Shown here one piece after another: positions 9,200 to 17,018 of a DNA stretch of 64,000 bases (its first letter is position 1; the number at the start of each line of letters is the position of its first letter). The position numbers and the translations under genes were made by a program. This stretch comes from Candidatus Viadribacter manganicus. GTDB taxonomy: Bacteria > Pseudomonadota > Alphaproteobacteria > Caulobacterales > Aquidulcibacteraceae. The stretch lies in NCBI RefSeq assembly GCF_001679665.1, contig NZ_CP013244.1, forward strand, positions 2,550,980 to 2,614,979, given 5' to 3'. The notes under the pieces were generated by a model. The model had not been told where the DNA came from. It saw only the letters and a list, made by a program, of their open reading frames with translations, and did not search any database.

Positions 9200-11430
9200 T
9201 TGCACCTGGCTGCCCATCAGGCTTGGCGCCCGTTGAAGCGGAGCGGCGAGCAGATCCGGCGCCGTTCGTGCGCCGGGACGGCGCGGGTCATGACACGCTT
9301 GAGCTCATGATCCAGGGCGCTAAGTGCGCCGGTTGCATTCGCAAGATTGAAAGCGGATTGCTGGCGCTCCCCGGCGTTAGTGACGCGCGGCTCAATCTTT
9401 CCACTGCCCGGCTTAAAGTTGCATGGTCGCCGGGTGCGGTTGCGCCAGCGGCCATCACCGATGCCTTGACCCAAATGGGGTACGGTGCGGCAGCGTTCGA
9501 TCCAGCAGCGGCGGCGCGTCAGGTGGATGAAGAGGGGCGCAAGCTTTTACGTTATCTCGCTGTCGCGGGCTTTGCCGCGATGAACATCATGATGTTTTCG
9601 GTGCCCGTTTGGTCTGCGGACGGAGAGATGGGGGAGGGCACGCGCACCCTGCTGCATTGGATCTCGGCGCTGATCGCCATACCGGCGGCGCTTTATGCAG
9701 CACAGCCTTTCTTTCGTTCGGCCTGGACCGCGCTTCGCGCGCGCCGGGCGAATATGGACGTGCCAATTTCTTTGGCGGTTGTGCTGACACTCACCATCTC
9801 GATCGCCGAGACTTTGCAGCAAGGCGAGCACGCCTATTTCGACGGCATTACGATGCTGCTCTTTTTTTTGCTGATCGGGCGCTATCTCGATCACCGCTTA
9901 AGAGAGCAGGCGCGCACGGCCGCGCGCGATTTGTTGGCCCTTCAATCGATCACGGCCTCGCGCATTGGCCTTGACGGCCATGTTGAAGCCATCAGCGCCA
10001 ACGATATCGTCGCCGGCGATCGGCTCATCCTCGCCGCAGGGGATCGCGCGCCGGTTGATGGCGTGGTTCTTGAAGGCGTTTCTGAGCTCGACCGATCGAT
10101 GCTCACGGGCGAAACTTTGCCTCAGCCCGTGCGCATTGGCGACGCCATCCATGCGGGGGTGATCAATGTTGGTCAGCGTTTGATTGTGCGCGCCACAGCG
10201 CCAGCGCGCGATTCCTCGATTGCTGAACTGGCGCGGCTGATCGAAGTCGGCGAACAGGGCCGAACGCGTTTTGTTCGGTTGGCCGAAAAGGCCGCAGCCC
10301 TCTATGTGCCGGTCGTTCACTCGTTGGCGTTGGCGACGTTTTTGGGCTGGATGTTTGGGCCGGCGCTGTTGCGCTTGTTCGGCTTTGAGACCCTCGATGT
10401 TGGCCTTCGCGCGGCGCTTATGAATGCCGTTGCGGTTCTCATTATTACGTGCCCGTGTGCACTAGGCCTTGCTGTGCCTGCGGTGCAGGTCGTGGCGACC
10501 GGCCGCTTGTTCAAGCGCGGCGTGTTGGTGAAATCAGGCGACGCGTTGGAGAGATTGGCGCAAGTCGACGTCGCCGTGTTCGATAAGACCGGGACTTTGA
10601 CGCTCGGCAAGCCGCGCCTCGTTGGCGTTGTCGATCCCAAGGTGTTGAGCGCGGCAGCTTCGCTCGCGCGCATTTCGCGCCATCCATTGTCGCGGGCTTT
10701 AGTCGAGGTGGCGGGGCCGGGGCTGGCTGCAAAGGATGCACGCGAAGCGCCAGGAGAAGGTATTGAGGCAGGCGCAATGCGGTTGGGGCGGCGCAGCTTT
10801 GCAGCGCCCGCGTCCAGCGAGGCTGAGGATGATGCCGCCGAACTTTGGTTCGCTAACGGTGATGCATCACCGGTGCGGTTTGCATTTGTCGATGCGCTGC
10901 GCGCCGATGCAGCGCAGGTCATTGCAGCGCTCCGTCAACGCGGCATCGAAGTTGAACTTATCTCGGGCGATCGACCAATAGCGGTAGAAGCGGCCGCGCG
11001 CGAAGCGGGGATTGAAAGATGGCAGGGCGCCGCCTCGCCGGCCGATAAGACAGCGCGTCTTGCTGCTCTTCGTGCGGAAGGCAAAAAGCCTCTCATGGTC
11101 GGTGACGGCCTCAATGATGCAGCAGCGCTTGCCGCGGCACATGCCTCTGCCTCGCCGGGCACGGCGCTTGAGGCGAGCCAAGCTGCGGCCGATCTGGTGT
11201 TGCAGGGCGCGCAATTGATGCCGCTGATTGAGGCGATTGATGTTGCGAAGATGGCGCAAAGCCGAGCGCTGGAAAACCTTCGCTTCTCGGCGCTCTACAA
11301 TGTGATTGCGGCGCCTTTGGCTGCCGCCGGCTTTCTAACGCCGCTCATCGCGGCTTTGGCGATGTCGGGGTCATCGCTTATCGTGACGCTAAATGCCTTG
11401 CGCCTCCAACTTGGCTGGAGGCACCCATGA
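9184..11430 (+). CDS. ccoI: cbb3-associated copper-transporting P1B ATPase
   Basis: A 748-residue CcoI/FixI-type P-type ATPase. In order: heavy-metal-associated domain with C48-A-G-C51, membrane helices, actuator TGE (LTGETLP), the CPC ion-binding motif near residues 423-425, the phosphorylation site D467 in DKTGTLT, the HP dipeptide (SRHPLSRA) and the hinge GDGLNDAAAL. It exports Cu(I) to the periplasmic side for the CuB centre of CcoN. It overlaps ccoH by 16 bases and ccoS by four. Confidence 0.96.
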   Translation: MADTLVAPGCPSGLAPVEAERRADPAPFVRRDGAGHDTLELMIQGAKCAGCIRKIESGLLALPGVSDARLNLSTARLKVAWSPGAVAPAAITDALTQMGYGAAAFDPAAAARQVDEEGRKLLRYLAVAGFAAMNIMMFSVPVWSADGEMGEGTRTLLHWISALIAIPAALYAAQPFFRSAWTALRARRANMDVPISLAVVLTLTISIAETLQQGEHAYFDGITMLLFFLLIGRYLDHRLREQARTAARDLLALQSITASRIGLDGHVEAISANDIVAGDRLILAAGDRAPVDGVVLEGVSELDRSMLTGETLPQPVRIGDAIHAGVINVGQRLIVRATAPARDSSIAELARLIEVGEQGRTRFVRLAEKAAALYVPVVHSLALATFLGWMFGPALLRLFGFETLDVGLRAALMNAVAVLIITCPCALGLAVPAVQVVATGRLFKRGVLVKSGDALERLAQVDVAVFDKTGTLTLGKPRLVGVVDPKVLSAAASLARISRHPLSRALVEVAGPGLAAKDAREAPGEGIEAGAMRLGRRSFAAPASSEAEDDAAELWFANGDASPVRFAFVDALRADAAQVIAALRQRGIEVELISGDRPIAVEAAAREAGIERWQGAASPADKTARLAALRAEGKKPLMVGDGLNDAAALAAAHASASPGTALEASQAAADLVLQGAQLMPLIEAIDVAKMAQSRALENLRFSALYNVIAAPLAAAGFLTPLIAALAMSGSSLIVTLNALRLQLGWRHP

Positions 11431-11582
11431 ACGTCATGATCTTCCTGATCCCAGCCGCGCTCTTTATGGCGGCGCTAGGATTATGTGCGTTCTTCTGGAG
11501 TTTGCGTTCTGGCCAATATGAAGACCTTGATGGCGCTTCACATCGTGTCTTGATCACGGATGAGGAGGATCAGCCTTTTTAG
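11427..11582 (+). CDS. ccoS: cbb3 oxidase maturation protein CcoS
   Basis: A 51-residue single-helix protein: membrane helix at about residues 3-26, then the family signature FFWSLRSGQYEDLDGASHR with a short acidic tail. CcoS is required to insert heme and copper cofactors into cbb3 oxidase. The start overlaps the ccoI stop (ATGA). It is the last gene of the operon; the hairpin that follows begins within its stop codon. Confidence 0.93.
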   Translation: MNVMIFLIPAALFMAALGLCAFFWSLRSGQYEDLDGASHRVLITDEEDQPF

Positions 11583-11610
11583 CGTCGCGTCACGGCATCC
11601 GCGACGCTTT
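11582..11610 (+). terminator. terminator-like hairpin after ccoS
   Basis: Perfect 8-bp stem GCGTCGCG/CGCGACGC (11582-11589 with 11600-11607), 10-base loop, followed by TTT only. It likely ends the ccoGHIS transcript, though the short T run makes it a weak terminator. Confidence 0.6.
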
Positions 11611-11634
11611 GTCCAAGGTGATGGCTGGCAATGT

Positions 11635-11648
11635 TTGATCCGCGTCAA
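11635..11648. promoter_or_regulatory. FNR/FixK-type box before ompW
   Basis: TTGA TCCGCG TCAA, one mismatch from the full TTGAT-N4-ATCAA palindrome. Its centre is about 60 bases before the ompW ATG, which fits a class II activator site with transcription starting near 11683. Confidence 0.75.
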
Positions 11649-11701
11649 ACGCCAAAAATGAACCTGCGTCATCCTTGTGCTGTTCAGTACAGGGGATTGA
11701 A

Positions 11702-12307
11702 ATGACCAAAATTGGGGTTGCCGCTATTGCGGCAGTTGCGGCCTTGGCGCTCGCCGCGCCGGCGCAAGCAGGCGTGTTGGACAACTTTCAGGTGAAATTT
11801 GGCGTTTCGGGCGTGCTCCCAAATGAGAGCGGCAATCCGATCGATGTCGAAATTTCCGACGAATACGTGCCGTCGCTGCAGATCGAATATTTTTTCAACG
11901 ATCACGTCTCGGCCGAGTTGCTGTGCTGCGTCGCCACCCACGATGTTACGGCCGCTGGCGGCGCCATCGACTTAGGTCAAGTCACACACTTTCCGCCAAC
12001 GGTGACGTTGAAGTATCGCTGGACCAATTTCGGCCAAGTCGAGCCTTATGTTGGGGCCGGAGTGAACTTTACATCGTTCATCGACAGCGAACCGCCGGCT
12101 GGCCGTCACGTTGAATACGATTCTTCCGTTGGCCCGGCGCTGCAAGCGGGCGTCGACTATCGGTTCGACGAACATTGGGGCGTCAACTTCGACGTGCGCC
12201 GCATCTGGATCAATACCGATGTGACCATTTCGGGCGACATCAGCGCCACCGACGAAGTCGATATCAATCCTTGGGTTGTCTCCACCTCGATCGCCTACCG
12301 TTTCTAG
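11702..12307 (+). CDS. ompW: OmpW-family outer-membrane protein
   Basis: A 201-residue OmpW-type eight-stranded barrel. It has a Sec signal peptide (residues 1-22, cleavage after AQA), beta strands such as VTLKYRW and EPYVGAGVNFTSF, and ends in an aromatic outer-membrane signature (STSIAYRF). Unusual is a CC pair in the LLCCVATHD segment. OmpW proteins form narrow hydrophobic channels and are often induced by oxygen limitation through FNR. Here a FixK/FNR box sits upstream. The ATG at 11702 gives a clean signal peptide; the in-frame start at 11675 does not. Confidence 0.9.
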   Translation: MTKIGVAAIAAVAALALAAPAQAGVLDNFQVKFGVSGVLPNESGNPIDVEISDEYVPSLQIEYFFNDHVSAELLCCVATHDVTAAGGAIDLGQVTHFPPTVTLKYRWTNFGQVEPYVGAGVNFTSFIDSEPPAGRHVEYDSSVGPALQAGVDYRFDEHWGVNFDVRRIWINTDVTISGDISATDEVDINPWVVSTSIAYRF

Positions 12308-12319
12308 GACTTGATCGTG

Positions 12320-12415
12320 ATGGGACTTGATCCGTTCATCTGGCTCGTCGTCGCTGTCATGACGACATTCGGTGTCGTACTTGCGTGGGCAACCTGGATC
12401 ACGCGGGGGCGATAA
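12320..12415 (+). CDS. 31-residue single-helix membrane peptide
   Basis: A tiny reading frame beginning MGLDPFIWLVVAVMTTFGVV and ending WATWITRGR. Nearly all of it is one membrane helix with a short basic end, giving a clear inside-positive orientation. It lies 12 bases after ompW and before a strong terminator, so it is probably on the same low-oxygen transcript. Small helices of this kind often act as extra subunits of respiratory oxidases, such as CcoQ-like or CydX-like peptides; that is inference. No family was recognised. Confidence 0.55.
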   Translation: MGLDPFIWLVVAVMTTFGVVLAWATWITRGR

Positions 12416-12447
12416 AGCGCTAAGACCTCTCCCTTCTAAGCGCGCGG

Positions 12448-12488
12448 GCGGCCGATGCTGAAAAGCATCGGCCGCTTTGCCTTTTGGC
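12448..12488 (+). terminator. strong intrinsic terminator after ompW
   Basis: Perfect 12-bp stem GCGGCCGATGCT with AGCATCGGCCGC, closed by a GAAA tetraloop (12448-12475), followed by TTTGCCTTTT. It separates the ompW transcript from the di-iron protein gene. Confidence 0.88.
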
Positions 12489-12514
12489 GGGGCCCCATGA
12501 ACCTTTGAACTAAG

Positions 12515-12528
12515 TTGATCGCGATCAA
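12515..12528. promoter_or_regulatory. perfect FNR/FixK box before the di-iron gene
   Basis: TTGATCGCGATCAA, an exact match to the symmetric FNR/FixK consensus. Its centre is 72 bases before the ATG at 12594; class II activation would start transcription near 12563. Confidence 0.85.
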
Positions 12529-12561
12529 TGCCCGGCGTGAAGCGTCGTGTCTCCATAAACT

Positions 12562-12575
12562 TGACGCCAGCGTCA
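12562..12575. promoter_or_regulatory. inverted repeat in the leader of the di-iron gene
   Basis: TGACGC CA GCGTCA, a perfect 6-bp inverted repeat with a two-base spacer. It lies about where transcription should begin if the FixK box activates at the usual distance, so it could be a second operator. Role unproven. Confidence 0.35.
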
Positions 12576-12593
12576 TTTTTAGGGAGCGAAAAA

Positions 12594-13715
12594 ATGCGTG
12601 TCACTATTGTTGAAGGTCCGCCGCAAGATGTGCGCAGTTTCGAAGAAACTGATCTTGTCGACAAATTGACGATGGACGACGTCGAGACCATCCGTGAGAT
12701 CTTTCACACGCCTCTTATTGGCTCGTTCAACTGGGATTACGACAGCGCCAACGCCAAGATTCGTCGCCTCTACGAACTTGGCAAAGTTCACAATTGGAAT
12801 GCGCACCTCGATGTCGATTGGGATGCGCCGTGCGATATGTCGGACTTTCCGACGGAATCTTCGCTGAGTGCGCTTGCTGGCTATCCAGAATACGAGGCTT
12901 TGAGCCACGAAGAGAAGGTGCGTTTTGCCTGGAAGGGCCACGCCCAGACCATGAGCCAATTCCTGCACGGCGAGCAGGGGGCTTTGCTTGTCGCATCGCA
13001 ACTGGTGTCGTGCGCGCCGACAGCAGACGCAAAGCTCTACGCGGCGTCACAGACCTTCGATGAGGCCCGGCACGTTGAAGTCTTCAACGCTTATCTTCGC
13101 CGCCGCTGCAAGATGGTCTATCCGATCAACAAGAATTTGAAGGCGCTGATCGATAAGGTGCTCGCCGATGAGCGCTGGGATCTCAAATTCATTGGCATGC
13201 AGCTCATCATCGAAGGATTGGCGCTCGCAGCGTTCGGCGCCCAGATTCGCACGACCAAAGATCCATTGCTCAAGCAAATTCTGGAACTCGTCATGCGTGA
13301 TGAAGGTCGCCACGTCGCCTTCGGCGTGAATTATCTCGAAGATTGGATCAAGGCGCTGCCTCAGCAAGAGATCGAAGATCGCGCCGAGTTTGCCTATCAG
13401 GCCTGTGTCATCATGCGTGACCGTCTGTTTGGGCTGGATGTGATCCGTGAATATGGCTTCGATGAAGAGGCGGCGCGCAAGCATATCCTCGATTCAACCG
13501 TGATTGGCCTTTTCCGCGAATTGCTCTTTGAGCGCATCATGCCGAACCTAAAGCGCGTCGGTCTCCTCACCGAGCGCATGCGTCCAAAGTACGAAGCGTT
13601 GGGTGCGCTAAAGTACGAGGACATGTCCGGCGATGTGATGATCGACTGGGCCCAACTCGAGCGGCCACTGCCAACGAAAGAATATCTGGAAGCTGCCAGA
13701 GCCGCAGCGGAATAA
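12594..13715 (+). CDS. R2-like di-iron carboxylate (ferritin-like) protein
   Basis: A 373-residue all-helical protein with a full set of di-iron ligands in the ribonucleotide-reductase-R2-like order: E127 (HGEQGA), E157 and H160 (FDEARH), E207 (IIEGLA), E237 and H240 (RDEGRH). It is annotated in relatives only as ferritin-like or R2-like oxidase; no radical-transfer tyrosine or reductase partner is evident here, so it is unlikely to be the housekeeping NrdB. It probably activates or scavenges oxygen with a di-iron site. The ATG at 12594 follows AGGGAG. A perfect FixK/FNR box upstream ties it to the cbb3 regulon. The substrate is unknown. Confidence 0.75.
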   Translation: MRVTIVEGPPQDVRSFEETDLVDKLTMDDVETIREIFHTPLIGSFNWDYDSANAKIRRLYELGKVHNWNAHLDVDWDAPCDMSDFPTESSLSALAGYPEYEALSHEEKVRFAWKGHAQTMSQFLHGEQGALLVASQLVSCAPTADAKLYAASQTFDEARHVEVFNAYLRRRCKMVYPINKNLKALIDKVLADERWDLKFIGMQLIIEGLALAAFGAQIRTTKDPLLKQILELVMRDEGRHVAFGVNYLEDWIKALPQQEIEDRAEFAYQACVIMRDRLFGLDVIREYGFDEEAARKHILDSTVIGLFRELLFERIMPNLKRVGLLTERMRPKYEALGALKYEDMSGDVMIDWAQLERPLPTKEYLEAARAAAE

Positions 13716-13737
13716 AAACTGGCGCGCTACGGCACGC

Positions 13738-14307
13738 TTAGCTATTGGCGCTGCCGCGGCGGCTTTTGATAAAATTGGTGATCACCGTTACGGCAATGAC
13801 GGTGATCACTATGCCAACCATCACAAACGGCAAGAAATGTTGCAAGCGCGCGCCGACAATCTCGCCCAGCGCTGCAAATAACCCATAGGTCAAACCGAGA
13901 TACAAACTAGCAGTCAGCGCAATCAGTGGCAGAAAGCGTCGAAACGGCGCGCGGAAGACGCCGCATGCCAAATAAAGAGGAATACGTGTGCCTGGAATGA
14001 AACGTGCGCCGAGGAGCGCCAGGCCAAGCCGGCTTAGCACTGCTTCCTTTAATGTCGCGATTTTCGGATTGTTGGTTAAGCGCGCCGCCGGCGGCCACGA
14101 TTGGGCAAAATAGCCGGCCCAGTATTTCCATCCGTCGCTCATAATCAGTCCGAGCAACGACACTAGAAAGATTCCGCCCGCATCGTCCGGGTGCAGTGAA
14201 GCCGCCGAGGCTGAGCCCACGACGGCGGCGTCTTCTTGAATGAAGGGCGCAACGAACACGGCGAGGTAAATCGCCCACAGCTGCGGCATAGCAAACTCAG
14301 CGCTCAT
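13738..14307 (-). CDS. DedA/SNARE-associated family membrane protein
   Basis: A 189-residue membrane protein with about four to five helices. Family features are the N-terminal FIQEDAAVVG (acidic re-entrant loop), the SDGWKYWAGYF segment and the arginine motif GARFIPGTRIPLYLACG. DedA proteins are flippases or proton-linked transporters involved in recycling of undecaprenyl phosphate or in phospholipid movement. It lies convergent to the di-iron gene with a 22-base gap. Its ATG overlaps the stop of a short upstream frame. Confidence 0.85.
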   Translation of the reverse strand: MSAEFAMPQLWAIYLAVFVAPFIQEDAAVVGSASAASLHPDDAGGIFLVSLLGLIMSDGWKYWAGYFAQSWPPAARLTNNPKIATLKEAVLSRLGLALLGARFIPGTRIPLYLACGVFRAPFRRFLPLIALTASLYLGLTYGLFAALGEIVGARLQHFLPFVMVGIVITVIAVTVITNFIKSRRGSANS

Positions 14308-14375
14308 CGCGCCGCGTTCTCAGATTGGGCGCTCGCCGGGGTCTGATCGAAGAATTCACGCCATTTGATGCGCAT
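14304..14375 (-). CDS. possible 23-residue leader peptide before the DedA gene
   Basis: A short frame starting MRIKWREFFDQTPASAQ whose TGA overlaps the DedA gene ATG (ATGA). Overlap of this kind suggests translational coupling. Peptide sequence is soluble and without motifs, and only a weak G-rich stretch precedes it. It could equally be chance. Confidence 0.25.
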   Translation of the reverse strand: MRIKWREFFDQTPASAQSENAAR

Positions 14376-14570
14376 AGATTACCCAACCCAGCCGTCGGCC
14401 CCCGGATCTTGTTATTATACCGCGATTATATTGCAACCGGCGCGGGGAGCTCGGAGGTCTTCTTGCGCTAATACGTATGCATTCAAGCGTGGATTCTTAC
14501 TGGCGTTCACCCACCTCGCTGGCGAGGCGCGCGAAAAGGCGGAAGATGCGCCTCAAGATCAGATTGGGCT

Positions 14571-14948
14571 ATGAGTGCAGCGCCGGTGAGAGCGGGCAAA
14601 TCGCCAAGTGGGACGACCTTTGGGGCGCGTGTGTCGCGCCTGTGGGTGCGAACGCCCGCCCGGCGCTTGACGACGCAGGCGCTCACGATCGAAGCGCCGG
14701 CTGCAATTGATTTCGACAACGGGCGCGTGTGCGTCGACGGATATGAGGTTCGGGCCTCCCCGTGCGAGGCAAAGCTCTTGCGTGTCTTTCTCGAGCATGC
14801 GGGTCAGGGTGGGGAAGAGGATATCGACGCCCAATTCGTGCGTGTGTTGGTCGGTGATCTTCGCCAAAAGATCGAAAAGGATCCGGCGCGCCCAAGCCTG
14901 ATTGTCACCGAAACCGGTGTTGGCTACCGTCCAAATGCTGGCGACTGA
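14571..14948 (+). CDS. shortened OmpR/KdpE-type winged-helix protein
   Basis: A 125-residue protein with no receiver domain. Its second half aligns by eye with the C-terminal DNA-binding domain of KdpE/OmpR regulators: strands then CEAKLLRVFLEHAG, then VRVLVGDLRQKIEKDPARP and the wing ETGVGYRP. Between HAG and VRV the usual segment of about 17 residues with the RQLLxxVWG helix is missing, so the domain lacks helix 2. It may be a decayed regulator or a protein with altered DNA binding. Starts ATG at 14571; nothing in the preceding 260 bases was recognised. Confidence 0.55.
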   Translation: MSAAPVRAGKSPSGTTFGARVSRLWVRTPARRLTTQALTIEAPAAIDFDNGRVCVDGYEVRASPCEAKLLRVFLEHAGQGGEEDIDAQFVRVLVGDLRQKIEKDPARPSLIVTETGVGYRPNAGD

Positions 14949-15100
14949 GGCCTTGCTCCCCCGGAAGGGGGCGCTCACTGCAATCGATAGCTCCAATCCG
15001 CGCCGGCCGCTTTCGCGCCAGGACCGTCCTCGTCATAAGGGCGAACGAATTTGTAGAGCCGCGCCCGTCATGTTCAGTGGGGTGGGTTGGAGCGTTGGGC

Positions 15101-16576
15101 GTGGGCGATCGGGCGGATCTAGAGGCTGAGGGCGAGGCGCCCCTGGCTGTCGATCTCGACGGCACGCTTATCCGCAGCGATCTTTTCATTGAGGGCATGG
15201 TGCGACTTGCGTTCAGCAAGCCGTGGTTGCTCCCATCATTGTTGCTGTGGCTGACGCGGGGGCGAGCCTACGCGAAACAGCGCATCTTTCAGATTTTCGA
15301 TTTCGATCCAGCGGAGCTGCCATACGACGAACGTGTCATAGGTTGGCTGCGAGAAGAGCGCACCAAGGGGCGAAAGATCGTCCTGGCCTCGGCGTGTGAT
15401 CGCGTCGCCGTTGAGAAGGTGGCCGAGCACGTTGGGATTTTTGACGCCGTGTTCGCTTCAGATGGCGAAACCAATTTGAAATCAGCGCGGAAGGCTGAAC
15501 GGCTCGCTGCGGCCTATCCAGGCGGGTTCGTCTATGCCGGCAACGAGGTTGCGGACATTGCGGTCTGGCGCACTGCAAAGCGCGCCGTTGTCGTCAATGC
15601 ATCGCCGGGCCTTGCCGACATGGCGGCCAAGGAATTTGACGTCGAACGCCAATTTGTGCGCCCCGTGGGATTAGCGGATGCGTTCGTTAGGGCCATTCGT
15701 CCCCAGCAATGGAGCAAAAACCTCCTCGTCTTCTTGCCCATGCTTGTTGGGCAAGGGTGGATGCAGATCGATGCCTGGTTGAACGCATTCGTGGCGTTCT
15801 GGGCGCTCTCGTTGACAGCATCGGCCGTCTACTTGTTGAATGACGCGGCCGATATCGACGCTGATCGCGCGCACCCGCGCAAAAAACTCAGGCCATTCGC
15901 CTCCGGTACCTTTCCGCTGCACTGGGGTTTGGCAAGCGTCGTTATTTTCTTGGGACTTGGGCTTGGGTTAGCGTCGTACGTCGGCGTGTTCTGGCTAGCG
16001 CTTGCATATTTGGCGCTGACGACCGGCTATTCGATGTGGCTAAAGCGCGTTGCGTTGTTGGACGTTTTCTTGCTCGCTGGCCTCTACACGATCCGCATCG
16101 TGCTTGGCGGCGCAGCCACCGGGTTTGCCGCCAGCGATTGGTTGCTTGCCTTTTCGTGCTTCTTTTTCTTGAGCCTGGCTCTGGTGAAGCGCGTCGCCGA
16201 GACGCGCGATCTTTCTAGGCGTGGCGGCGGTGAGGTTAGTCATCGCGGCTATAAGAGCACCGATACTGAGATCCTAACCGTGATGGGGGTGAGCGCCGGG
16301 TTCGTTGCGAATCTCGTGCTCGCGCTTTATCTCCAAGATCGCTCCATCACGGCGCATTATCGTGAACCATTCCTGCTTTGGGGCCTGCCGGCAATCGGTC
16401 TGGTTTGGGTCTGCCGGGTCTGGCTGAAGGTCGCGCGCGATGAAATGGATGACGATCCGATCGTCTTCGCTGCACGCGATATCTATTCTTGGATGCTCAT
16501 CGCAACAGCCGGTCTTTGCTTTTTTGGCGCCTCGACGCTCAACGAGAACGTCATTCCAACGATTCTAGGGCGGTGA
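15101..16576 (+). CDS. HAD phosphatase-UbiA prenyltransferase fusion
   Basis: A roughly 491-residue fusion. The N-terminal 190 residues form a HAD-superfamily domain (DLDGTLIRSD nucleophile motif, LASACD motif II, later GNEVADIAVW). The rest is a UbiA-type polyprenyl transferase with about eight helices and the first aspartate motif NDAADIDADRAHPRK. The closest known theme is decaprenyl-phosphate phosphoribose synthase-like enzymes, which attach sugar phosphate to a lipid carrier; the substrate here is inferred. The start is uncertain: GTG at 15101 has GGAG eight bases upstream; GTG at 15077 is also open. Stop overlaps the GtrA gene. Confidence 0.8.
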   Translation: MGDRADLEAEGEAPLAVDLDGTLIRSDLFIEGMVRLAFSKPWLLPSLLLWLTRGRAYAKQRIFQIFDFDPAELPYDERVIGWLREERTKGRKIVLASACDRVAVEKVAEHVGIFDAVFASDGETNLKSARKAERLAAAYPGGFVYAGNEVADIAVWRTAKRAVVVNASPGLADMAAKEFDVERQFVRPVGLADAFVRAIRPQQWSKNLLVFLPMLVGQGWMQIDAWLNAFVAFWALSLTASAVYLLNDAADIDADRAHPRKKLRPFASGTFPLHWGLASVVIFLGLGLGLASYVGVFWLALAYLALTTGYSMWLKRVALLDVFLLAGLYTIRIVLGGAATGFAASDWLLAFSCFFFLSLALVKRVAETRDLSRRGGGEVSHRGYKSTDTEILTVMGVSAGFVANLVLALYLQDRSITAHYREPFLLWGLPAIGLVWVCRVWLKVARDEMDDDPIVFAARDIYSWMLIATAGLCFFGASTLNENVIPTILGR

Positions 16577-17013
16577 TGAAGCTCAACCTTCTCCATCGCT
16601 GGTTCGGCGCCCTTGTCGAAAGCGACGACCATGGCGTTACGCTCCTGCGTTTTCTCGCGGTCGGCGGTACGGCCACTTTGGTCATGATGCTGTTGTCGAT
16701 CAGTTTTTCGTCCGGTTTTGGATTTCCACCGCAGGTCGCCCAGGGCGTCGCGCATGCGCTGTGCATTGTCCCGACCTATCTTTGCCAACGCGCCATCACC
16801 TTTCGTTCGAACGTGCAGCATCGGCGTGGGTTGCTCGGTTATTTGTCGATGCAGCTGCCATTGCTTGGCATGGGCGTGGCTTTGGCTTGGCTATTGATCG
16901 GACAAATGCACTGGCCGCGTGAAATCGGGCTCGCCACCATTGCGGTAATCGTGGGCGCGACCAGTTTCTTGGTGCAACGCCTTGTGATATTTGCCAGCAA
17001 ATCCCAAAAGTAG
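16576..17013 (+). CDS. GtrA-family membrane protein
   Basis: A 145-residue protein with four membrane helices in the GtrA pattern: LLRFLAVGGTATL first helix, then QGVAHALCIVPTYLCQRAITFRS, and a terminal FLVQRLVIF helix. GtrA proteins are thought to move polyprenyl-linked sugars across the inner membrane. The start overlaps the UbiA fusion stop (TGATG), so they form a pair: one makes a lipid-linked sugar, the other may flip it. Ends 5 bases before the convergent PrsW gene. Confidence 0.88.
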   Translation: MKLNLLHRWFGALVESDDHGVTLLRFLAVGGTATLVMMLLSISFSSGFGFPPQVAQGVAHALCIVPTYLCQRAITFRSNVQHRRGLLGYLSMQLPLLGMGVALAWLLIGQMHWPREIGLATIAVIVGATSFLVQRLVIFASKSQK

Positions 17014-17018
17014 AGGCC

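Noticed and set aside
14365..14574. 69-residue plus-strand frame before the winged-helix gene
   Set aside because: No ribosome site, no motif, and composition as expected by chance.
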